From NCBI GenBank assembly GCA_020631395.1, contig JAHDHI010000007.1:1-64000 (forward strand): DNA of 64,000 nt, in the 5' to 3' direction. Below the pieces are notes generated by a model. The model was given only the letters and a program-made list of their open reading frames with translations. It searched no databases and was not told where the DNA came from. This document shows positions 51,109 to 59,889 of this stretch, piece by piece; within the stretch, counting starts at the first letter, position 1, and every line of letters begins with the position of its first letter. Source of the DNA: Bizionia sp. Lineage in GTDB: Bacteria; Bacteroidota; Bacteroidia; Flavobacteriales; Flavobacteriaceae. A program made the translations under genes and the position numbers.

Positions 51109-52668
51109 TTATTCTGTAATTACAGAGCTATACTTGGCATTAATAACGATTGTTTTGTTGGTATTGCTACCGTTTGGGTAATTCTTGATGGTCTTGTTGG
51201 TCGTATTTTCGTTGTTGAACAACGAGCGATTGCCTTTAAAGAACAGGTTGAAATCCGTTTTTGGCAATTTTAGTATCGCATCGCTATTTTCTATGACTAT
51301 GTTCAAGTTATTGAAAGACGGAGATATCTCTTGCACGACCAATTCGCCAAAACTACCATCTATTATGGTATTTCCTCCCAAACGATTGATATTGACGTCT
51401 GATGACACGCAGTTCAAAATCAATTCATTTACATTTTTCAATATTGCCTTTTCAACGTAATTAAGCTTCAATTCACCTTCTTTCCAATCGTCTATCCTTA
51501 CATTCGAATATGAAACATTGATGGAAGTGCCACTTCCATCAATGTTTTTTGCCAAGAGCGTACCATGATCCACGTTACCTTTTGAGTTACTGATTATAGA
51601 CGCCATCTTTAGTTCTCCATGCTTGACATTAAGCTTGAGTTTTGCCTTTTTCGGCATTTTTATCTTAATGGTCTTCTTTACTTTCTGGTCGGAGTTGAAA
51701 AAATGATATTTTTTTTGCTTTGGTCTTATAACGGTTCTTTTTAAGTGCTTATCATGCTTTCCTTGTTTTGTTTTTGCTTTTTCGGCCATGATTTTCGCTT
51801 TTTCGGCCATGATCTTCGCTTTTTTTTCCATAGCTAGAGCATTTCCTTCCATTTTCTTTGCAAAGTTCTCTTCGAAATCTTTTCCCCAAGCTTCCATTTT
51901 CTCTCCAAATTCTTTGCCAAATTGCTCTCCCCACTTTTCCATTTTCATTTCGAAATCCTTTCCGAATTCCTCACCAAAACTCTTACCCCAGGCTTCCATT
52001 TTCTTTTCGTAGTCTTTGAAGTCCGCTTTATCGAACTCCTTTGCCCAAGTCTTCATTTTCTCCTTGTACTCCTTGCCATATTTTTTTTCATAGGTCTTGC
52101 TCCATTCTTCCAAATACTTCTCCCCGCTTTCCTTGTATTCTTCGTAATCAAAGTTAACATTGGAAATCCCGTCTGGAAGTTCTGGCAATTCCGGAAACTT
52201 CGGCATGTTTGAAAGTTCGAACCTTTCCAACGCCTTCAAGCTTTCAAGGGATTCGAATAATTCTGGCATATCTGCTATGACGGGCATATCTACCATATGT
52301 TTTTCCAAATCCTTCAATGCTGCAAAAGATCTATCGTCAAAATCATACTCTGCCAAATGCCACAATCCGCCAGATCCTCCAGATTGCACTGTGACTTCAT
52401 CTGTTGTCCCATTGATGTTTACATTCCATGCATCTAATGCTTCCTTCAGCTCCTTACTTGCCAACTCGTCACTTTCAATGTAGGCTTCCACCTCTATGTA
52501 ATCTTTGTTCCAAGTATCGACTTCTATGTCGGTATGGCTCGTATTCAAGTTAATGATCACATCTTTGTTGGCTTTTATCGATTGTGATGCCTTTTCTAAT
52601 CTTTGTTGGGCAGACACAGTTAGTGACAGCAAGCAAATAATGATCGCTTTAATATTTATAAACTTCAT
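51109..52668 (-). CDS. Secreted DUF4097-like protein with amphipathic KMEAWGK-type repeats (519 aa)
   Basis: After a signal peptide (MKFINIKAIIICLLSLTVSAQ), residues 22-95 look like the start of an adhesin-like beta-helix (DVIINLNTSHTDIEVDTWNKD). Residues 180-290 carry about five diverged repeats of a 10 to 12 residue motif, for example KKMEAWGKSFGEEFGKDFE and KMEKWGEQFGKEFGEKMEAW, and then a doubled KAKIMAE. Residues 330-515 return to short beta segments (LKLNVKHGELKMAS, 'NVSYSNVRIDDWKEG'), as in DUF4097 proteins. Its function is unknown. The sigma and anti-sigma-like genes directly upstream suggest it is controlled by that pair. Confidence 0.7.
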   Translation of the reverse strand: MKFINIKAIIICLLSLTVSAQQRLEKASQSIKANKDVIINLNTSHTDIEVDTWNKDYIEVEAYIESDELASKELKEALDAWNVNINGTTDEVTVQSGGSGGLWHLAEYDFDDRSFAALKDLEKHMVDMPVIADMPELFESLESLKALERFELSNMPKFPELPELPDGISNVNFDYEEYKESGEKYLEEWSKTYEKKYGKEYKEKMKTWAKEFDKADFKDYEKKMEAWGKSFGEEFGKDFEMKMEKWGEQFGKEFGEKMEAWGKDFEENFAKKMEGNALAMEKKAKIMAEKAKIMAEKAKTKQGKHDKHLKRTVIRPKQKKYHFFNSDQKVKKTIKIKMPKKAKLKLNVKHGELKMASIISNSKGNVDHGTLLAKNIDGSGTSINVSYSNVRIDDWKEGELKLNYVEKAILKNVNELILNCVSSDVNINRLGGNTIIDGSFGELVVQEISPSFNNLNIVIENSDAILKLPKTDFNLFFKGNRSLFNNENTTNKTIKNYPNGSNTNKTIVINAKYSSVITE

Positions 52669-52729
52669 TTTTCTAGATTTTTAATTCGATGCAAAACATA
52701 TTCTGCATCAACTGTTCATTTTTTGATTT

Positions 52730-53302
52730 TCAACTTTGAGTAGCCTCAAGGCTATTCATTCTCTTCAATTGTTTTTGAAGACGATACATTAAATTCAATC
52801 GCAACTTCAAATTGTTTATCAAAGCATTTACCGTTAATTCATCAGGGCCATTGTTTGTCAATTCCAAAGACAAGCGGTTGTATTCTTCATTTAACTCTTC
52901 CAATTTGGCTACATAACCATCGAACAATTCTTTGTTTTCTGGTGTGATTTTAACCTTGGAAAGTTCCAAATTGATGTTTGCCACATAATAGTCTTCTACT
53001 TTTTTCAAATCTGGTGAGATATCTCCCAATGTCTTGGTTTTTGGTTTGACATTGATTTCCGTATCATTGTTTACGACCTCATTCTTTGATGGTTCTGCTT
53101 TAAAGTGGAAATATGAGGCGAGCCCCACTCCCAAGGCCAGTACAATGCTTGCTGCAATCCTGATCCAATTGAACCTAGGCTTCTCCTCTTGCGGCAATGC
53201 TTGATCCAACTTATCCAAAAAACGTGCTTGATGCCCTTCCGACATCTTTTCATCTGTGATGTTTCGTTCTTCTTCAAACAATGTCCTCATGTCCTTAGCC
53301 AT
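52730..53302 (-). CDS. Membrane-anchored anti-sigma-like protein (190 aa)
   Basis: The N-terminal 55 residues are charged and helical (RTLFEEERNITDEKMSEGHQ, then ARFLDKLDQAL), followed by one membrane helix at about 46-66 (IRIAASIVLALGVGLASYF). The C-terminal part is a periplasmic helical region rich in Leu and Glu. This is the layout of anti-sigma factors that hold an ECF sigma at the membrane, although the ZAS zinc motif is lacking. It overlaps the sigma gene by eight bases, a strong sign of partnership. Confidence 0.7.
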   Translation of the reverse strand: MAKDMRTLFEEERNITDEKMSEGHQARFLDKLDQALPQEEKPRFNWIRIAASIVLALGVGLASYFHFKAEPSKNEVVNNDTEINVKPKTKTLGDISPDLKKVEDYYVANINLELSKVKITPENKELFDGYVAKLEELNEEYNRLSLELTNNGPDELTVNALINNLKLRLNLMYRLQKQLKRMNSLEATQS

Positions 53303-53882
53303 AACTTTTGTGTTTTAATAGATTTTGTAATTTTGCTTTCCCTCTGGATAATTGTGTTCGCGATGTTACGTCGGAGATGTTCAATATCTCCGAAATCTCT
53401 TGATGATCGTACCCTTCCATCAAATAGAGCATCAACACGTATCTATACTTGTCAGGCAGACTTGCAATAGCTGCTTTGACATCTTCCAAAGTAGTATCGT
53501 CTTCAACCAACCATTTGTCATTGTTCGATGTATCCACGACTTTGAGGTGCACCTCTTCCAGTTCCACTAAACGCTGCTTTTTTAGTTTCAAATGGTCTAT
53601 ACTCTTATTAATGACAATACGTTTCAACCAAGCCCCGAAAGTGACATCTCCTTTAAATTGATGTAGTTTGGAAAAGGCCTTGACAAATGCTTCCTGCACG
53701 ATGTCTTCAGCTTCTGCGGTATGATTTACAAATCGCTTGGCAACACCATACATACCATTGCAATATTGGTTGTACAATTGCAATTGCGCCTTGCGATCGT
53801 TTTGTTTGCATAACTCGATGATGTCTCCCGAAACTATTCTCACTTTTGGTTTTTTGGTTGGTGTTCTATCTAAAGACGACAC
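53295..53882 (-). CDS. ECF-type RNA polymerase sigma factor
   Basis: A sigma-70 family regulator with only regions 2 and 4. The start is GTG at 53882; no ATG fits. Region 2 has QLYNQYCNGMYGVAKRFV and 'AEDIVQEAFVKAFSKL', the core-binding and -10 recognising part; region 4 has 'LPDKYRYVLMLYLMEGYDH' and EISEILNISDVTSRTQLSRG, a helix-turn-helix. The sequence preceding it contains TAACTTTTTTG, a possible own promoter. It heads the operon with the anti-sigma-like and repeat-protein genes, and diverges from the DUF2911 gene. Confidence 0.93.
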   Translation of the reverse strand: MSSLDRTPTKKPKVRIVSGDIIELCKQNDRKAQLQLYNQYCNGMYGVAKRFVNHTAEAEDIVQEAFVKAFSKLHQFKGDVTFGAWLKRIVINKSIDHLKLKKQRLVELEEVHLKVVDTSNNDKWLVEDDTTLEDVKAAIASLPDKYRYVLMLYLMEGYDHQEISEILNISDVTSRTQLSRGKAKLQNLLKHKSYG

Positions 53883-54012
53883 AAAAATTCCCGTGTTGCA
53901 AAAAAGTTACATTTTTTTTCTGAAACGCATAACAATTCGAAATAATTTTTCGTTTCATCTTTACCAACTGCACATTTTTAAAGTATCTTTAACCTTTTAA
54001 ATTTTTATAGAA

Positions 54013-54567
54013 ATGAGTACCTTTTTAAAGCGGTTTATAATCTTGCTATTACTCGTGGCCGCAGGCACATTTTGCTACTCTTATTTTAATGGAGGCATTT
54101 TAAACAAACCATTGAGTCCAAAAAAAACCGTTAGTTTCTCGGTAGACGATTTGGAACTGGAAGTTTTTTACAACAGACCCTCAAAACGGGATCGTGTCGT
54201 CTTCGGGGCTTTGGTTCCTTTCAATGAAGTTTGGAGAACAGGTGCCAACGAAGCCACTACTTTTGAAACCAACAAGGATTTAAACATAGCAGGAAGCATA
54301 CTTCCAGCTGGGAAATATACGCTTTGGACAATTCCAAAAGACAACTCTTGGGAAGTCATTTTCAATTCCAAACTATATAAATGGGGAGTAGATGAGACAA
54401 TGAAAGCAATGAGAGAACCTGAGTTTGATGTTGTGAATGTCTCGACTTTGGTTGAAAACCTTAAAGGTACGGTAGAACAATTCACGATAGCTTTCGATAA
54501 TTCCACAGATAACCTATCTTTAACCATGGCTTGGGACAACATCAAAGTAGCCGTACCTCTCAAATAA
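54013..54567 (+). CDS. DUF2911 domain secreted protein (184 aa)
   Basis: The N-terminal hydrophobic segment (FIILLLLVAAGTFCYSYF) is a signal or anchor. The rest is a DUF2911 domain: 'VEVFYNRPSKRDRVVFGALVPF', then NEVWRTGANEATTFETN and AGKYTLWTIPKDNSWEVIF, then 'LTMAWDNIKVAVPL'. This domain is widespread in Bacteroidota and its function is unknown. A near-consensus box TATCTTTA (53984-53991) precedes the ATG. MeaB follows 62 bases downstream on the same strand. Confidence 0.88.
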   Translation: MSTFLKRFIILLLLVAAGTFCYSYFNGGILNKPLSPKKTVSFSVDDLELEVFYNRPSKRDRVVFGALVPFNEVWRTGANEATTFETNKDLNIAGSILPAGKYTLWTIPKDNSWEVIFNSKLYKWGVDETMKAMREPEFDVVNVSTLVENLKGTVEQFTIAFDNSTDNLSLTMAWDNIKVAVPLK

Positions 54568-54629
54568 GCTTAAAGCATTGAAAAACGAGGTATAGCTATG
54601 AGCCTTTTGCCTGTTAAACCATCTCAACA

Positions 54630-55709
54630 GTGAATTCGGAATCTAAAAAATCGGCATTAAAAGAAAATGACGGAATTTCTCCTCCAGAGATCACCAATGC
54701 ATCTTCTATTTCAAAAATTCAATCAAAAAGAAGAAAACAACCTTCCGCTGACGATTTGGTAGCAAACATACTAAAAGGAGACATTACGGCATTGAGCCGT
54801 TCAATCACCTTGATAGAAAGTAGAAATGCTAAGCATCTTGAAAAAGCCAACGACATCATAAAACAGTGTTTGCCTCATGCCAATGCATCCATTAGAATTG
54901 GAATAACGGGCGTTCCTGGCGTTGGAAAAAGTACTTTCATAGAAGCCTTCGGATCTTATTTGACCAGCATAGGCAAAAAAGTTGCCGTATTGGCCGTAGA
55001 TCCAAGTAGCTCTTTAACCAAAGGAAGCATCTTGGGAGATAAAACCCGGATGGAAGACTTGGTGAAAGACAAGAATGCTTTCATCAGGCCTTCTCCTTCT
55101 GGGGAATCCTTGGGAGGTGTTGCCCGTAAAACTAGAGAAACAATCATACTTTGCGAAGCAGCTGGTTTCGATACCATCATTATTGAAACCGTTGGTGTTG
55201 GACAAAGTGAAACTGCTGTACATAGCATGGTAGATTTCTTTTTGTTGTTGAAACTTGCCGGTGCCGGAGACGAATTGCAAGGCATTAAACGAGGGATAAT
55301 AGAAATGGCAGATGCCATTGCCATAAACAAAGCGGATGCCGACAATGTCAAACGCGCCAAATTGGCTAAAGTGGAATTCAATCGTGCATTGCATCTATAT
55401 CCTGAAAAAGAGTCCCATTGGCAACCAAAGGTTACCACCTGCAGTGCCATTAACGGAGAAGGGATAGACAAGATATGGGAAATAATCACAGAATATGTGT
55501 CCATCACCTCTGCCAACCATTATTTTGAAACCAAACGCAACGAACAAAACAAATTTTGGTTATTGCAAACCATTGAGGAGCAATTGAAGCATGAATTCTT
55601 TAACCATCCCGATATAAAAATAGAGCTCAACAAACAATTGGACTTAATTGAAGCAAACAAAACGACTCCTTTTGCTGCTGCCGATTATTTGTTGAAACTC
55701 CAAGGCTAA
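54630..55709 (+). CDS. meaB: MeaB-type GTPase, chaperone of methylmalonyl-CoA mutase
   Basis: A G-protein that protects and repairs B12-dependent methylmalonyl-CoA mutase and helps load adenosylcobalamin. The start is GTG at 54630. Walker A is GVPGVGKST at 94-102; 'AVDPSSSLTKGSILGDKTRM' follows in the switch region, and the 'NKADADN' loop gives guanine specificity. The C-terminal helical extension for dimerisation (residues 290-359) is present. The mutase itself is not in the window, but the adenosyltransferase at 41250 serves the same pathway. Confidence 0.93.
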   Translation: MNSESKKSALKENDGISPPEITNASSISKIQSKRRKQPSADDLVANILKGDITALSRSITLIESRNAKHLEKANDIIKQCLPHANASIRIGITGVPGVGKSTFIEAFGSYLTSIGKKVAVLAVDPSSSLTKGSILGDKTRMEDLVKDKNAFIRPSPSGESLGGVARKTRETIILCEAAGFDTIIIETVGVGQSETAVHSMVDFFLLLKLAGAGDELQGIKRGIIEMADAIAINKADADNVKRAKLAKVEFNRALHLYPEKESHWQPKVTTCSAINGEGIDKIWEIITEYVSITSANHYFETKRNEQNKFWLLQTIEEQLKHEFFNHPDIKIELNKQLDLIEANKTTPFAAADYLLKLQG

Positions 55710-55939
55710 AACCAATATCATCATAAAAAAACCTAAACAAAAGCCTTTTTTATTGTATCATTTTTAATGAAACTCTAGGCAGAAAGCACAAAAAGGCAGA
55801 GGTTTTCCATCTAAAAGGTCAGGGGAAAAACACCCAGTTTTTCACTCAAAACACACTTAATATATTGACAATCAGCACATTAAAAACAAACGTAAATTCA
55901 CAAGCGCTTAAGTAATGTCAAATAAGCTCTTTATTCTTG

Positions 55940-55947
55940 TAAATTTG
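55940..55947 (+). promoter_or_regulatory. -7 promoter box before the lipoprotein gene at 55974
   Basis: TAAATTTG fits the Bacteroidota TAnnTTTG box and lies 26 bases before the ATG. The -33 region is not obvious. Confidence 0.45.
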
Positions 55948-55973
55948 TACAAAACAAAAACCCTCTATTAATT

Positions 55974-56654
55974 ATGAAAAAATCTCATTTTTTATTGACT
56001 GTTATTTTTACACTCATACTTCTTGTATGTTGTAAATCTCTTCAATTCCCCTCGTATAATCTTGAAATATTAGGCAATCATCTTATTTCTGTAGATCGTG
56101 CAACGGAAATCAAGAATAGATATGAAAACGAAAGAATTGATTTGCTTGAAGACCAATTAAAGGACCTCTACGGCAACGACGATTTTAGAGACTCGAAATT
56201 TGCTTGGCTTCCTTTAGACAAAATGAAAGCATACGTTGCTTTCATCGAATCCATTAAAGCTGCAAATCCAGATGAGAACGTCTCTGGAGTACGCGTATAT
56301 TTTGCAACATACCCCAATGACCCCTCTGGAGAAAAATACCCAGGGCAACAAACCTTCTTCATGGTACCTACCGTTAAAACGGAGTTTAATGACACAACGT
56401 TCGAGACAATGAATCATTTACCATTTGTAATCCAACCCAGTAGCCCGAATACCCCACTTAAGGGTGAGTTTATAATATTGGACGAGCTTATGCAAACTTA
56501 CAAAAGAGACGTCCGTTATAGCTCATACCATACCAATAACAACGAGCCACAAAGAACAGGAGTGACTACATCGAAATCCAGTGCTAGATTATTACAAGGA
56601 GAAATAACAAAAACGATTCTCAATGAAGCAGAATTAGCTCCCCCACCTGAATAA
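55974..56654 (+). CDS. Conserved flavobacterial lipoprotein of unknown function (226 aa)
   Basis: A signal with two Cys (LILLVCCKS) marks a probable lipoprotein. The body contains LISVDRATEIKNRYENERID, then 'WLPLDKMKAYVAFIESIKA' and VSGVRVYFATYPNDPSGEK. That last motif, GVR-[VI]-Y-x-[AG] followed by a Gly-rich loop, is found in many flavobacterial hypothetical proteins. No catalytic residues are recognised. It sits 30 bases before the multi-TM gene and the two-component genes, so it may be a periplasmic component of the same sensory operon. Confidence 0.65.
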   Translation: MKKSHFLLTVIFTLILLVCCKSLQFPSYNLEILGNHLISVDRATEIKNRYENERIDLLEDQLKDLYGNDDFRDSKFAWLPLDKMKAYVAFIESIKAANPDENVSGVRVYFATYPNDPSGEKYPGQQTFFMVPTVKTEFNDTTFETMNHLPFVIQPSSPNTPLKGEFIILDELMQTYKRDVRYSSYHTNNNEPQRTGVTTSKSSARLLQGEITKTILNEAELAPPPE

Positions 56655-56684
56655 TATCTTTTTCCCAATCACAATATTTAACTT

Positions 56685-57347
56685 ATGTTATTAGAAATTT
56701 CATTTGAAACATTTCGTAAATCAATTAAATATATAGAGCTTACAGCTGCCATTGTAGGTTCTATATATATTTACAAATACAAACATACTTTTTTAAAGCA
56801 CTTTTTAATTTTATTATGGTACATAGCGATTAATGAATTCCTTAATCTTTATTTGAGGCAGAATTATGACTTTAAGAATACATATATATTGTATAACATA
56901 TACCATATCATAAATTTTTCATTTCTATTTATTTTATTTAAAACCTATGTAAAAAAAACAAGCCATAAAAAATGGATTCTAGCATTTCTTGTCACCTATA
57001 TTGCAAGTATTTGCATTGACGTTACATTTAATGATTATTTTTTAGAAATTCAAATCATTCCTTTTATAATTGGAGGTTTGTTCATTATAATTAGTATTTT
57101 CTTTTATTTTTTAGAAATTTTAAACACCAATAAAGTTCTCTTTGTCTCAAAGAATTTACTATTTTGGATTAGCGTAGGGTTACTTCTGTATTTTGCAGGA
57201 AAGATTCCTACACGAATTATTAGGAATTATTGGAAAGAAATATCTTACTTCAATGAAACTAGAGTAGCGGAACTTATTTTAAGTATCGTCATGAACATAT
57301 GCTTTATCATAGGATTTATATGCAGCCAAAAGGACAACAAATATTAA
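56685..57347 (+). CDS. Multi-span membrane protein preceding a histidine kinase (220 aa)
   Basis: About seven hydrophobic helices span nearly the whole length (for example 'FLKHFLILLWYIAINEFL' and 'IPFIIGGLFIIISIFFYFL'). The last base of its TAA is the A of the kinase ATG (TAATG), so the two are translated together. The kinase itself has only one helix, which suggests that this protein is the actual sensor. I do not recognise a family; a comparable genes-in-row arrangement occurs in other Flavobacteriaceae. It is very AT-rich and uses many Ile, Phe and Tyr codons. Confidence 0.7.
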   Translation: MLLEISFETFRKSIKYIELTAAIVGSIYIYKYKHTFLKHFLILLWYIAINEFLNLYLRQNYDFKNTYILYNIYHIINFSFLFILFKTYVKKTSHKKWILAFLVTYIASICIDVTFNDYFLEIQIIPFIIGGLFIIISIFFYFLEILNTNKVLFVSKNLLFWISVGLLLYFAGKIPTRIIRNYWKEISYFNETRVAELILSIVMNICFIIGFICSQKDNKY

Positions 57348-58093
57348 TGACAAGCTCTCCCGAAGGACAAATCGTACTTACAGCCGTATTTACATTGGTG
57401 GTTCTATGTATCATAATAATCATACTGTTTTCTATCTTCCAAAAACGGAAAAACAGTCTATTGTTAAGCCAAAAAGAATCCGAAAAACGCTTTGAGCAGG
57501 AAATAGGTAAAACACAAATAGAAATTAGAGAAGAGACCTTTAGAAACATAAGCTGGGAATTGCATGACAACATTGGACAACTCATTACCTTGGCCAAGAT
57601 ACAATTGCAAAATGAATCCAACATTGAAGATGTCATAGCAACCTTGAACAAGGGTTTAAAAGAATTGAGAACATTATCCAAGGCCATTAACCCAGAAGCG
57701 TTAAAGAACATCTCTTTGGTTACGGCAGTGGATCAAGAAATAAACAGATTCAATAGAATTCAATATTTGGAAGCCAACTTGGAAGTTAAAGGAGAAGAAC
57801 AAAAACTTAATCCTGAAGTGGAAATCGTATTTTTCAGAATACTTCAAGAATTCTTTTCCAATACCATCAAACATGCCAAAGCCACCAGATTGGATGTGAC
57901 AATAGACTATGGGCTGAATAGCATTGACATTTTTGCAAAGGACAATGGTAAAGGCTTTGATAAGGACAACTCCATAAGCGTTGGAATCGGTCTAACCAAC
58001 ATTAGCAAAAGAGCGCAATTGATCAATGCTGAGGCAAACATCAATTCGGTTATCGATGAAGGAACGGAATTGCATATTCATTATGCTTATTAA
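57347..58093 (+). CDS. NarL-type sensor histidine kinase (248 aa)
   Basis: The ATG at 57347 overlaps the stop of the upstream gene by one base. One membrane helix (residues 10-31, VLTAVFTLVVLCIIIIILF) is followed by a coiled-coil linker and the HisKA_3 dimerisation domain, whose phosphorylatable His lies in SWELHDNIGQLI near residue 73. The HATPase_c domain has 'ILQEFFSNTIKHAKA' (N box), DNGKGFD and SVGIGLTNISKRAQL. There is no sensory domain, so it must read its input from the membrane or from the upstream protein. The response regulator gene follows 12 bases later. Confidence 0.9.
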   Translation: MTSSPEGQIVLTAVFTLVVLCIIIIILFSIFQKRKNSLLLSQKESEKRFEQEIGKTQIEIREETFRNISWELHDNIGQLITLAKIQLQNESNIEDVIATLNKGLKELRTLSKAINPEALKNISLVTAVDQEINRFNRIQYLEANLEVKGEEQKLNPEVEIVFFRILQEFFSNTIKHAKATRLDVTIDYGLNSIDIFAKDNGKGFDKDNSISVGIGLTNISKRAQLINAEANINSVIDEGTELHIHYAY

Positions 58094-58105
58094 CACTCAT
58101 TACAA

Positions 58106-58750
58106 ATGGAAACACATAACATAGTAATTGTCGAAGATCATATGTTGCTATCGCAAGCGATTAGCAGTTTGGTTAGTTCGTTTGATCATTTCAACGTATT
58201 GTACCTATGCAAGCATGGAAAGGAATTGGTTACCAAACTAAAAACACCTAAAAACATTCCAGATGTAGTGTTAATGGATGTGAACATGCCAATTATGAAT
58301 GGCATAGAGACAACGGAATATTTAAAGAACAACTACCCGGACATAAAGGTCATTGCGCTTTCTGTCGATGAGGAAGAAGACACCATAATCAAAATGTTGA
58401 AAGCCGGAGCAAAGGGGTATTTGCTTAAAGATGTTGAAAAAAGCATTTTGGAAACGGCTTTGAACGAAGTGATAAACAATGGTTATTACCACACCAAGGA
58501 TATTTCCAACTTGCTAATAAACACGTTGAACGAAGATTACAAAGATTCCAAGTTGCAACTAAAAGAAAGGGAAATAGAATTCATAAAACACGTTTGTACC
58601 GAATTGACCTATAAGGAAATTGCCGAAAAAATGTTTTTGAGCCCTAAGACCATAGATGGTTACAGGGATGCCTTGTTTTTCAAGCTTCAAGTAAAAAACA
58701 GAATAGGTTTGGTTATCTATGCCATAAAGAACAAGATCATAAAGCTTTAG
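58106..58750 (+). CDS. LuxR/NarL family response regulator (214 aa)
   Basis: The receiver domain (1-120) has acidic residues in VIVEDH, the phosphoacceptor Asp58 in VVLMDVNMPIMNG, 'ALSVDEEED' with the switch residue, and Lys in 'KGYLLKDV'. The C-terminal LuxR helix-turn-helix (about 148-206) contains LTYKEIAEKMFLSPKTIDGY. It is paired with the kinase just upstream. The stop overlaps by four bases, in convergent orientation, with the stop of the epimerase gene. Confidence 0.93.
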   Translation: METHNIVIVEDHMLLSQAISSLVSSFDHFNVLYLCKHGKELVTKLKTPKNIPDVVLMDVNMPIMNGIETTEYLKNNYPDIKVIALSVDEEEDTIIKMLKAGAKGYLLKDVEKSILETALNEVINNGYYHTKDISNLLINTLNEDYKDSKLQLKEREIEFIKHVCTELTYKEIAEKMFLSPKTIDGYRDALFFKLQVKNRIGLVIYAIKNKIIKL

Positions 58751-59688
58751 ACAAAATATTTCTTATACCATTCCACTTGCTGCCTTACTCCTTCCAACAA
58801 AGTGGTTTGCGGGTTGTAATTCAATAACCTTCTGGCCTTCTCTATGTTGGCTTTAGTCCTCAATTGATCTCCTGCCCTTGCAGCTACGTGGTCAATGTTT
58901 ATGGACTTGCCAATGACTTCTTCTACGGCATCTATGCCATCTTGCGTGGTGTGTTCCACCTCTGTTCCTAGATTTATTATTTCCCCATTCACTTTTTCTA
59001 CGTTACCAATCACACTAACTATGCCATCCACGATGTCTCCGACATAGGTAAAACTTCTTAAATGTGCAGCACTTCCATCGTAAAGAGGAAAAGCTGTTTC
59101 ATTGTATGCACAGGCAATCAATTTCGTGTACATCTTTTCGGGTCTTTCCCTTGGTCCAATCACAGAATACAACCTCAATGAACACGCATTAAATTGTTTT
59201 TCCCTGCTTTTTTGCAATACCAATTGTTCCGCAGTAAGTTTTGTTACACCATAGTGTGATGCCGGTTTTGGGGCTACGTCTTCTGGAAAGGTTGCTTCCA
59301 AACCATATATTGAAGATGTTCCTATGTTGACAAACAACTTCAAATTGTCAAGTTGCAAGGCATAATCTATCAAATATTTGGTAGCTATCACATTGTTCGT
59401 GAAATAATCTTCGAAGGTAGAAGTTGCAGAGATTCCTGGTTGCGCTGCAAAATGAAAGATGTAGTCAATGTCCTTTGGTAGGTTTTCAGCTAGTTTTTCA
59501 TCCCTTAGATCTTGCTTTACAATGGTAACTCCCTTGTCCTTCAAGGCCTTTTCATTCAATTGCTTTAATTCTAAACTATAATAATCATTAAAATTATCCA
59601 CACCAACCACATCATGTTCAAGGCTTTTCAATCTTTCACAGGTGTGAGAACCTATAAAGCCAGATGCTCCAGTTACTAATATCTTCAT
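58747..59688 (-). CDS. NAD-dependent sugar-nucleotide epimerase/dehydratase (313 aa)
   Basis: An extended SDR enzyme: the NAD loop is TGASGFIGSH (6-15), 'VNIGTSSIYGLEA' holds the Ser/Thr, and SHYGVTKLTAEQL the catalytic Tyr-Lys pair. The substrate part has 'SLRLYSVIGPRERPEKMYTK' and 'FTYVGDIVDGIV', as in UDP-glucuronate or UDP-GlcNAc 4-epimerases. It is isolated on the minus strand between two plus-strand operons. It could feed either the lipid-linked sugar operon next to it or the polysaccharide cluster. Confidence 0.86.
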   Translation of the reverse strand: MKILVTGASGFIGSHTCERLKSLEHDVVGVDNFNDYYSLELKQLNEKALKDKGVTIVKQDLRDEKLAENLPKDIDYIFHFAAQPGISATSTFEDYFTNNVIATKYLIDYALQLDNLKLFVNIGTSSIYGLEATFPEDVAPKPASHYGVTKLTAEQLVLQKSREKQFNACSLRLYSVIGPRERPEKMYTKLIACAYNETAFPLYDGSAAHLRSFTYVGDIVDGIVSVIGNVEKVNGEIINLGTEVEHTTQDGIDAVEEVIGKSINIDHVAARAGDQLRTKANIEKARRLLNYNPQTTLLEGVRQQVEWYKKYFV

Positions 59689-59863
59689 TCGTCAGCTTTT
59701 CTTTTGAGTTTTTATAAGCATCCCACTTCTGCAATGCCTTTTGTCTGTAAACTACACTTTAAATTCAATTAATGTGTCTTCTAATACACCTTGTAAAAGG
59801 CGCATATGCATTACAAAGAAACATATTTTATTTGATACTCATTTTCTATTCTTAAAAAAACAA

Positions 59864-59871
59864 TACATTTG
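59864..59871 (+). promoter_or_regulatory. -7 promoter box of the lipid-linked sugar operon
   Basis: TACATTTG fits TAnnTTTG and lies 18 bases before the ATG of the GT2 gene at 59890. A -33 element is not clear at normal spacing. Confidence 0.45.
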
Positions 59872-59889
59872 CAAGACCAATAAGAAATT

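Noticed and set aside
54956-55516. 186-codon minus-strand frame
   Set aside because: Shadow of meaB, whose GTPase motifs are complete on the plus strand.
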